A stretch of DNA of 64,000 bases. Source: Paralithodes platypus (Eukaryota > Arthropoda > Malacostraca > Decapoda > Lithodidae). This document shows, one piece after another, positions 56,870 through 64,000 of the stretch. Numbering within the stretch: the stretch's first letter is position 1; each line of letters starts with the position of its first letter. The notes under the pieces were generated by a model, which searched no databases, was not told the origin of the DNA, and saw nothing but the letters and a program-made list of their open reading frames with translations. Where the stretch lies: NCBI GenBank assembly GCA_032716605.1, contig CM064506.1, positions 589,051 through 653,050 of the forward strand, written 5' to 3'. Both the position numbers and the translations under genes were made by a program.

Positions 56870-57495
56870 ATTAGTATTTACCCATTATCCAACAATCTAA
56901 AAACACGCCCCCCACTAGTGGGGAGGGCTATGAAGTTCAGGGAAAATGAGGGGTTAAAAGGGTAAAAATACAATAATATAGCGTTTTGTATCAAAACTTG
57001 GCTCGGGTTTTCCCAAATTGAAAACCCATACAACCCAATTTTGTGAATACCCGAGCAAACTTTTGACGAAAGCTGGCTCGGATTTCACGGGGTGGAGTGG
57101 GTAGCCTAATAGTTCATGTTATAAAAATAGTCAACTTTGGGAAGACATTAGCCTAATCCAACAACCTTACCTAACCTATCCTAGTATTATGGGTGGGGGC
57201 TGCCGCCCCCACACCCCCGCTGGTTGGGTTAGACTTTTTTTTTTTTTTTTTTTTAAATGTTCTAGGCTATTAGCCTAACCTAACAACCTTACCTAACCTA
57301 ACCTAGTATATGGGTGGGGGCTGCCGCCCCCACACCCCCGCTGGTTGGGTTACTTTTTTGTTGTTTTTGTTTTTTTTGTATGTGCTATTAGCCTAACTTA
57401 ACCTAACCTAACTTAACCTAACCTAGCTTAACCTAACCTAACTTAACCTAGTATATGGGTGGGGGCGGCCGCCCCCAAACCCCCGCTGGTTGGGT
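56870..57495 (+). repeat. Telomere-motif dispersed repeat, longest copy
   Basis: Starts ACCCATTATCCAACAATCTA, has the GGGGAGGGCTATGAAGTTCA block and the TTGGCTCGGG block (56998-57085). Three successive modules follow (to about 57230, 57350 and 57490). Each has a CCTAACCTAA run, then GGGTGGGGGC(T/G)GCCGCCCCCA and CCCCCGCTGGTTGGGT. Short T-runs separate the modules. Confidence 0.88.
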
Positions 57496-58112
57496 ACTGG
57501 CTGAAAAACTTATTGTTTTACAGTAGCCTAGGCCTATACATGTATTTTAGCGTTTTTGTTTTTTCTCCCTTATAATACATTTCAGCTCTTAATGCCATAT
57601 ATAGCAATGATGTATATGCTCTAACGGACCTATTAGGCCTAAACAGATCGATGAGCTAACTGTCGGTCCAAAACATCAGTATAACCCAAAAGAGGCTCAT
57701 TATATGGACTGACGTGTATTTCTACACCCGTTAAAATGTTGCGAGAATTTGTGACGTCACCGTCTAGACAGTGACGTACTCCCACAACAACCATTCATAT
57801 GCCATCATCGCTCGTGACGTCACACCCAGTTTATTGACCAATAGAATATCAGTATACAACTCGACTCACCTCCACTCGTCGCCCACCAGCTGAGCTGGGA
57901 AATTGTAAAAGTGAGTCCACAGATGCCCTCTAATTATTCATTTACCAAGTATATTTTCCATTTATAGTATACTACGAAGCAACATACATAATACTTATAT
58001 ATGTACAAACAACAACTATGCTATAACACTGCCCAGTTCTTGAGATATAATGCATGCCGTTTCGCAGGAATATACCAAAACTTTGATTGGAAACTATAGG
58101 TGCGCCAAAGGG
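57496..58112. other. Unrecognised DNA up to the right TTAA end
   Basis: No ORF or family match apart from the terminal GGTGCGCCAAAGGG. Confidence 0.45.
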
Positions 58113-58116
58113 TTAA

Positions 58117-58600
58117 GCAGCCTCAGTGTTTTTAAAGACGGTGGAAAAAGCTTTGATCGGCTCACACCCTCTACACAAGCTGGCCAGAGTCAAACTGATA
58201 GCTTATATCCCGGGCCACCTGTTTTTCAAATCATGGCATCACCTGATTGGTCGATAGACATCACGTGTCAGTGAACTCGAATACTATTGGCATGAATTAG
58301 GTAGGGTGATACTTTCGCCAAGATGCCACCAGTATAGTTCATTGCATTCGCCACCAGATGTCTCAGTTGTTGACTGACAGTCACGCAAAACAGCTCTCCC
58401 AGAAGAAGACGAAAAAGAAGAAGTGTAAACAAACCCTTAAAACGTAAATATCCATATAATATGTATTATGTTAGTTTCCTGGGAATGACACCTACATCAA
58501 AAATTTGGAAAAAAATCGCTTAATCACATGCTATTGAGCTTAATTTTTTACCAATATTGTAGCGCCTCCTGTATATTGACCGAAATTACCAATTCCAATG
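58117..58600. other. Intergenic DNA, nothing recognised
   Basis: Moderate GC, no gene. Confidence 0.45.
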
Positions 58601-59088
58601 TTAACCCTTAATTAGCGGCGAGCAACATAAGTCGAGTTAAATAAAGCTGGACTATGTGGCGGCGCTCGACATAACTCGAGTGGCAATTTCAGCACGTAAT
58701 GTGGCTGAGAGAGAGAGACAAGTGGTGGCAGGAGACTAGCGAGCGTATGACTGCTCCAGACCACCGCGGCGAACCTACTGACACAAATCTCAGCTCCCTC
58801 CTCCCTCTCTCACTCGCTACATACTCAATTATGTACTGAAAGTACCGAATTACCTGCTTTTTGCACTCGCGTTGCACGGTTATTGCAAGAAAACTATCCA
58901 TCATACAAGGATCGTTATGGTGTCATTCGAAAGCTCTGTTTATGCCCTTTCAGGGATAGGTACTTGTTTTACGTTCTGGGTCTTATTTAGGCATGAAAAT
59001 GATCACGTAAACAGCCCTATTTTGGCTAAAAACACCCCGCTGTGCGGTACACATAAATAAACCGCATAGGCCGCTCGTAAGGTGTTAA
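58601..59088 (+). mobile_element. TTAA family 2, copy 3
   Basis: 488 bp, TTAA 58601-58604 (TTAACCCTTAATTAGCGGCG) to TTAA 59085-59088 (GTAAGGTGTTAA). It matches 53318-53805 in reverse with very few differences. Confidence 0.95.
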
Positions 59089-59337
59089 ATCATAAACCAT
59101 CCGAAATGCCTAATATACTTTACCCAATAAATTATAGGGCAATTGTAAAAAATTACCACCGGTATTTAAAAGGGAGCTCTTAAGATGGGTTTAGTGGGAC
59201 CAGATTTGTAATGGGACCAGACGCATCAAAGCAAGCCATTATTATACCGTCTGGAATCATATAAAACGCATTACTTGTCTATGTGGCATTACTTGTCTAT
59301 GTGTTTATGTATGGTAACCAGAATAAAACCTAGGGCA
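59089..59337. other. Intergenic DNA, nothing recognised
   Basis: AT-rich spacer. Confidence 0.5.
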
Positions 59338-59548
59338 TTAATCCTTTCAGTACCGGTGACATCCTTCTTATGATATTCTGCCAATTATTAGACGAGTATA
59401 TTCAACTTAAGAAGGACGTCTACTGATTTAATAAAAGCTACACTCAATTAATCCTTCTAGCTACTATGTAACCTTCCAAAGCTTCATATACTCGTATAAA
59501 TGCAGCTGAAATATAAACAAAAGACGTCACCGGTAATGAAGTGGTTAA
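59338..59548. mobile_element. TTAA family 3, full copy (211 bp)
   Basis: TTAATCCTTTCAGTACCGGT, GACATCC at the left. The right end, read on the other strand, is TTAACCACTTCATTACCGGT, GACGTC. TTAA is on both sides (59338-59341, 59545-59548). The arms share TAGACGAGTATA/CTCGTATAA. Confidence 0.88.
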
Positions 59549-60207
59549 CCATGAAATGTAAATATTAAAGGAGTTATGAAGTACAGCAAAAATAGTATTA
59601 GTACTAAATACAGGAGAAAAGGGGGTGGACATGTGGAGTCGGCTGCACAAAACACATGGGGTTACCTTGGCTGCTAACACGTCCTTTGCTGCTGCGGTGG
59701 TCTGGCATATCTTCCTGTAGTCCCTCCCTCGTCTCAACAACCATCCTAGATATTATATAAGCCAACCTTCCTAGATATATATGACACAGAGAGCACAAAT
59801 CCAATCCCTCACTCCTGTATTAACAACGTAATAAAAGGTTCCTCTTGCCGCGCACATCAACACACTTCCACTATGACAGTTCGCGTATGACTGAGTCAGT
59901 CAGCTGTCAAGCAGCAGAGTTGCCAAGCCTGCCTGTCATCTAGCGCTAGATTATCCAAGTCGCTAAACTATTGCTTGACTGTTAAAACGGCAAAATTACA
60001 TTAGAAATGATTTAATATTCCTTGAATATTATTTATAAATAGCCAAAGGCCTTGAGAACATAGCTAACTCTCAATGCGCTAAATGAAAATAAACTATCTT
60101 AAATTTAGCACTAAAATTGTGAAACTCGCAACACTGTCACTCGGCAAGGAGCTTGGCTGTTGCCAGCACTATCCATCCTCCCTTTATATATGGTTTCGGT
60201 CATCCTC

Positions 60208-60209
<2 letters not shown>
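59549..60209. other. Intergenic DNA, nothing recognised
   Basis: Overlapping short minus-strand frames near 59444-59804 show no domain. Confidence 0.45.

Positions 60210-60245
<36 letters not shown>
60210..60245. repeat. (CT)n(CA)n microsatellite
   Basis: CT dinucleotides followed by a short CA run. The downstream pyrimidine-rich region to 60420 explains the 107-122-aa Ser/Phe/Pro-rich frames. Confidence 0.95.
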
Positions 60246-60247
<2 letters not shown>

Positions 60248-60663
60248 AGCTTCATCCCCTATCTCTTTCTGTTGTCTTTTCACTTCTCCCATTCGTCCTC
60301 GTTTGTTCCCTTTAATTTTCCTTTCACTAATCCTTATTCCCCGTTCCTTCCACCCTCACTCTTTCTCTACGTCCCCCCCCCCTCCCCTACCTACCCTTTC
60401 TCTCTTCCTTCTCTTCTCCCTGGTAATGCGATGCCGTATTCTTGTATCTAGATTATTAGGTATAAATTGTAAATAGCGACACAAGCGTTTAGTCAGAATG
60501 CACGATAATGAGGCGTATGGGCTATAGGGAATTGCAGTACATTAATTTTATCTTCTCCAAAGCAGTTTATTGTAAAACTGTTAAATTTCGCCGTCTAATA
60601 CCAAGTTGTTGCCAGATGGTGCAGATTTTTGTTTGAATTTCGTAAGTATTTGTTAACATCGTT
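60246..60663. other. Pyrimidine-rich then AT-rich intergenic DNA
   Basis: No gene was recognised. Confidence 0.45.
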
Positions 60664-60712
60664 CTTAACACCAATAACACCTCAAATGAACTTAATGAAA
60701 GCATGTGATTCT
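60664..60712 (-). mobile_element. SINE tail fragment
   Basis: On the minus strand GAATCACATGCTTTCATTAA followed by TTTGAGGTGTTATTGGTG matches the tail of the SINE at 10404-10518. The tRNA-like head is missing. Confidence 0.65.
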
Positions 60713-61222
60713 CCCATTAGAGAGCAGCTTGTTGATCCTCCATGTTTGTGCCTCTTGTCGCCTGGGCGGCCGCTGTGACTCCACCCACGCCGTGACAGGA
60801 TGTAGGCTATGGAGTTTTCTACCCGCCCTTCAACTCAACAACAACAACAGCTTCTTGTTTTTGTTTTATTTCGATCGAATTGACTGATTCCTTCTGTAGG
60901 CTATAGGAGAATTTTGTATATGATATTTTGTATATGACGGATACATATACAGTATGTGTGTATATGTTTGTGTGTTAAAGGGGGAGGGGGAGTTTGAGGC
61001 TATTAGGAAGTTGGAGGTGTAAACATCGCTATTAAACATGAATGCAATAATAAGCTAGGTTTCTGATGGATATAATGTATGTTGAATTGTATTTTATGTA
61101 TTTAAGATGTGCTGTACTACAACCGCATTTTAGCTGGTAATTCTGTTAAAAGTCAATGTCTATACCTCCAATACAACCATGGGAAATCTAATAATTGACT
61201 GCCATCTCTCCATTACTTGCAA
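60713..61222. other. Intergenic DNA, nothing recognised
   Basis: No gene or family match. Confidence 0.45.
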
Positions 61223-61600
61223 CGTCTCTCTCTCTCTCTCTGAGGTAGAGTGAATGAGGTAGACTGAGGCTGGTTGTAGTTGATAATAGATTAATTAAGT
61301 TTACTAAGATTGACTGTAGGATAATTAGGCTACATAAGTTGATTGATGCAAAGTGAGATACATTGAGGCCGTACTATAGCATGTCTTTAACTGGGCTTGA
61401 ATGAGGTTGATTATAGTTAATTAAGGTCAAGTGAAGTTGAGGTCGATTAAAGGTTAATCAAATTCGAAAGAGTTTGGCTGAGATAACCTGAGCTCGAATG
61501 AGTTTATCCAAACTCAATTAAGGGCGATTGACATTGAACACATACAGCAGCAGTAATCACATAGTTTGTATATGTTGAACTAGGTCAATTGAGGTTGATT
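61223..61600. repeat. (CT)n then degenerate GAGGTTGATT-type repeat
   Basis: A short CT tract (61225-61240) is followed by about 350 bp in which variants of GAGGTTGATT/AAGTTGATTG recur at irregular spacing. It looks like an old, decayed simple repeat. Confidence 0.55.
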
Positions 61601-61800
61601 TTGCACGACAAAGCTATGCTGAAGTTTGGTTTGAGCCGACTGAGAAATATTTAGATTGACTATCTCTCTCACAAAGTTACCTCCCTTCTCTCTTGATACA
61701 TGCCTCTATACTATGCCCAAAACACCTCCCTACATTCCCAACGGAGTCGAGGCAGAATAACAATGGCAAATTATTGAAAGGGACTTAACTCCAACTTCCT

Positions 61801-61822
61801 CCTCATCCCCCCCCCCCCCCCA
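61801..61822. repeat. Poly(C) tract
   Basis: About 14-16 uninterrupted C residues after CTCAT. Confidence 0.9.
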
Positions 61823-61863
61823 ACCTCTTCCTGGAATGTCGGACAGCAGAGGTCTCTATCCAG

Positions 61864-61950
61864 CCGCAGGGTGTCACACGAAAGCAGAGTCCATTATTTT
61901 TAGTCTACAGTATATTATTGTTTATGCAATGATACAATGATGGTTTATAG
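61864..61950 (-). mobile_element. LINE 3' UTR distal block
   Basis: Read on the minus strand it matches 9177-9253 (ACCATCATTGTATC ... AAAAATAATGGACTCTGCTT, then GTGACACCCTG). It is the detached end of the LINE fragment at 62960-63330. Confidence 0.65.
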
Positions 61951-62572
61951 TTAAAATTATCTCTTTGTAAGTTAAAATGGCTAACACAATATTATTTCCT
62001 GCTAATGTTCTAGTATTCTTTCTATTCGCTGTTCATAATTCTCAGAGTAAACAAATCTAATTAAGAATAGAACATGCAAATCTCTAAAGCTAATCTTATC
62101 GAATTACAAAATCCCGATTATAAAGTATTTCATGTGATCCTGTCCACCACTCTCCCTATTCCCTTAAAATGCAGCTTTCTTTGTCTCCAATTGTCTTTTA
62201 TTGTACTGTACTATGCAGTTGCTGTGATCTCGACTAGTGAACACTATTGAACTATTGGGACTATTGAATGGGATAGGTAGGAACTATTAATTATGAAACA
62301 TCAAACAATATATATACTTATTCTTACTTCCAATAATTCCCTCCCTCTTCACCACCATCCTCTCCTCCCTTAACAACAACTCCCTCCCATCATCCACACC
62401 ACATCTTTCCTTCCCTCTCTTCCTCCCTCTTCACTCCCTCTCTTCCTCCGCACCTCATCCCTCGACACCCCCTCCCTCCCGCTCTCCATTCCTCCTCCCT
62501 CCCCCTCTCCTCACCACCTCCCTCCCTCTCTCAACACAACCTGCCTGAGGCCTGTCGCAAACAAGGGGCTGT
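61951..62572. other. AT-rich then CT-rich intergenic DNA
   Basis: Strong CCCTC bias at 62330-62530. No gene was recognised. Confidence 0.45.
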
Positions 62573-62672
62573 GGTTCTCGAAAAGTGGCCCCAATCTTGA
62601 AAATATACTTTACTTTTACAGTGTGCTGGCTAAATAATCCAGAAGGCTTGATAACCTCTGAAGTCCTTTTGT
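62573..62672 (-). repeat. Dispersed ~105-bp repeat, copy 3 (reverse)
   Basis: Reverse complement of the 17894 and 20969 repeats (GGTTCTCGAAAAGTGGCCCC, ACAGTGTGCTGGCT, TTGATAACCTCTGAAGTCCT). Confidence 0.8.
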
Positions 62673-62754
62673 AACTAACTGGCGCACATTGAGACGCAGG
62701 TAACACAGGTGACACAGCACAGAGCAGGGCAGAAAACTGAAAATAGTTATTTCA

Positions 62755-62850
62755 TATAGTCTTGATAGCGTAATGGTTCGTGCGCGGAATTTTGGTGTAT
62801 CCTAGGTTTGAATCCTTGGAGTTCCACATGTATTCATTATTTTCATTTAT
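62755..62850 (+). mobile_element. tRNA-derived SINE head
   Basis: CTTGATAGCGTAATGGTTCG gives a box A match (TAGCGTAATGG, 62765-62775) and GGTTTGAATCC is box B (62805-62815). AGTTCCACATGTATTCATTA resembles the tail start of the SINE at 10404-10518. Confidence 0.72.
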
Positions 62851-62954
62851 TTAATTAATTAGCTTTATTTGTAAGTTAATTGGTGGGTTGATAATAATAT
62901 GAATAGATGTACGCCTGCGCTGTCCTACGTCCCAATAACTATCTATTTTGTTTT

Positions 62955-63330
62955 CTCGCTCTATGTGAGCGAGGGAGACAAAAGGCAGAACTGCCTGTAG
63001 CGAGTGCCTCCCCCTGAGTTGAAAGTGACAGGGCCAAAATCAAGAGAAGTTCGAGCCAAAATGCTTTGACACACGGAGTTTGAAGCAATTTAAGTTATAG
63101 GATGAGGGAAAAACTAATTCTGGGAGAGAGTTCCAGAGATCAGCTGTTGAATAGATAAAAGACTGACAATACCTTTTCACTCTTGGGTTGGAGAGTTGCA
63201 CAGAGTAGGGGTGGGATTGTGTTGCAAGACGGGTACTACATACCCTACGTAGGGGAGGTGGTATAGGCTACACTGGGAGATCTCTGAGGAACACTGATGA
63301 TTGTAGTAGCGATAGAATAGCGAGAGATGC
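62955..63330 (-). pseudogene. LINE reverse-transcriptase C-terminal fragment (reverse)
   Basis: The minus strand reads VCSTRLATQSHPYSVQLSNP, RVKRYCQSFIYSTADLWNSL and PELVFPSSYNLNCFKLRVSK between about 63240 and 63050. This is the standard C-terminal end of an arthropod LINE ORF2. The 3' UTR block GGCAGTTCTGCCTTTTGTCT follows at 62995-62965, as in the copy at 8800-9253. Confidence 0.75.
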
Positions 63331-63367
63331 AGCTTTATGTCCTGCTTAGCCAGTTTTCCCTGTGCCT

Positions 63368-63740
63368 TAAGCCTGGTTCACACATAGCCGAGTCGGTGCG
63401 CGAGTCCAACACGAGTGATGAAATTTTGCTATTCGGCAATGACGCGTCAATACTCTTCAACACTCGTGTAGACTCTTGTTACACTCGTGTAGACTCTTGT
63501 TACACTCGTGTATACTCTTTGTTTACTCGACACACTCGTGGGTACTCGCCACGGGGTTCAAAAATTTCATGCATGCATGACATTTTTGGGCCCCATGGCG
63601 AGTACCCACGAGTGTGGTCTAAATACGTGTAGACTCGTGTACATACGTGTTGATTCGTGTACACTCGTGTTTGACTCTGAATAACTCTTCGTTATTCGTG
63701 TAAACTAGTGTTAACTCATGTAACACTCTTTGGTGATTCG
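63368..63740. mobile_element. Putative fold-back element with ACTCGTGT repeats
   Basis: Starts near CTGGTTCACACATAGCCGAG, a type of terminus seen in some terminal-inverted-repeat transposons. Degenerate ACACTCGTGTAGACTC units occupy both sides of the central palindrome and face each other. The outer right end is not clear; AATCGACGAATCACC-type inverse matches are weak. Confidence 0.45.
63531..63616. repeat. 86-bp near-perfect palindrome
   Basis: Each half reads CACACTCGTGGGTACTCGCC toward the centre, followed by GGGG and CAAAAAT, around CATGCATGCATG (centre 63573/63574). Only about four base pairs are mismatched by eye. The 101-aa frame across it is incidental. Confidence 0.95.
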
Positions 63741-64000
63741 TCGATTATGGTGAACATTTCGATGTCGTATTTTGTGTGTCAAAATAAAATGTATGTGACT
63801 CCAGGTGTTGTTTTGCATCCAATTAATATTTATAGTTACTTTATTCATATAAGTTTCACTTAAAATTTTACTTTACTCAAGTTGTAAATGACTTGTTAAC
63901 AGAGAAACAAATAAGTAATATGAATTAAATACTTTTTGGAAGAATAGATCAAATAATAATGATGATTAAGCAATTTGAAAGGACATAGTTCATGGTAGAA

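Larger units (their letters stand above)
54023..58116. mobile_element. Candidate 4.1-kb non-autonomous TTAA element
   Basis: The left end TTAACCCTTTGGTGCACGAT (54023) and the right end, read on the other strand from 58116, TTAACCCTTTGGCGCACC, share 16 of 17 terminal positions including TTAA. The left subterminal region has two near repeats of GCACGATGACTCGTT (54037 and 54081). There is no transposase; the interior holds dispersed telomere-motif repeats and a tandem duplication. The match of the ends could also mark two separate solo ends. Confidence 0.5.

Noticed and set aside
57150..57490. Helitron 3' end (GC hairpin followed by CTGG)
   Set aside because: Sequence stays conserved past CTGG (TTGGGT) in most copies, and no matching 5' TC end was found.
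61240..61270. let-7-like TGAGGTAG words
   Set aside because: They lie in a decayed GAGGTTGATT repeat; the rest of the mature let-7 sequence and a hairpin are absent.

Overview
This window is repeat-dense, intron-rich-genome-type eukaryotic DNA with no convincing host protein-coding gene, tRNA gene or rRNA gene. It is most likely from an arthropod, and I infer a decapod crustacean. The reasons are blocks of the pentamer CCTAA/TTAGG (the arthropod telomere motif) inside dispersed repeats, very dense dinucleotide microsatellites and minisatellites, and a mixture of LINE, Ty3/Gypsy, piggyBac and TTAA-flanked miniature elements. The species is an inference; the element families are read from the sequence.

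Layout. 1-2.2 kb: a 44-bp x16 minisatellite and a fold-back TTAA element. 2.2-6.6 kb: a minus-strand CR1/L2-like LINE with an SGNH-esterase-like ORF1 and an endonuclease/RT ORF2, split by a 488-bp TTAA element. 6.6-11.1 kb: microsatellites, LINE tails, a tRNA-derived SINE and TTAA miniature elements. 11.4-15.15 kb: a structurally complete piggyBac transposon with an uninterrupted 906-aa transposase, matching terminal repeats and flanking TTAA. 15.1-27.25 kb: many copies of a ~330-360 bp TTAA miniature family ('family 1'), one carrying a SINE and one (25.1-26.9 kb) in which two internal segments have become minisatellites of 12 and 36 units. 27.25-33.9 kb: a 37-bp x22 minisatellite and a 5.5-kb CCA-rich satellite with a local 125-bp higher-order period. 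34.9-36.2 kb: a 1.28-kb segment bounded by a perfect 24-bp inverted repeat, holding two tandem copies of a 28S rRNA fragment. 36.3-44.3 kb: a Ty3/Gypsy element with ~1.8-kb LTRs, a SCAN-like Gag, a retropepsin and a broken, internally deleted pol.

45.2-48.1 kb: a 48-bp minisatellite invaded by a TA-flanked inverted-repeat element, followed by an 808-bp tandem duplication. 48.3-50.3 kb: a LINE 3' fragment, telomere-motif repeats and a 118-bp dimeric satellite. 50.3-53.2 kb: a second LINE (Jockey-like, minus strand) whose poly(A) abuts the satellite. 53.3-59.5 kb: two more copies of the 488-bp TTAA family, a candidate 4.1-kb TTAA element containing telomere-motif repeats and a ~470-bp tandem duplication, and a 211-bp TTAA element. 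59.5-64 kb: microsatellites, SINE pieces, a LINE 3' fragment and an 86-bp near-perfect palindrome.

The coherent story is transposon ecology: one possibly active TTAA-specific transposase locus surrounded by at least three TTAA-flanked miniature families, several of which sit end to end sharing a single TTAA. The miniature elements appear to seed tandem arrays and to break older LINEs.
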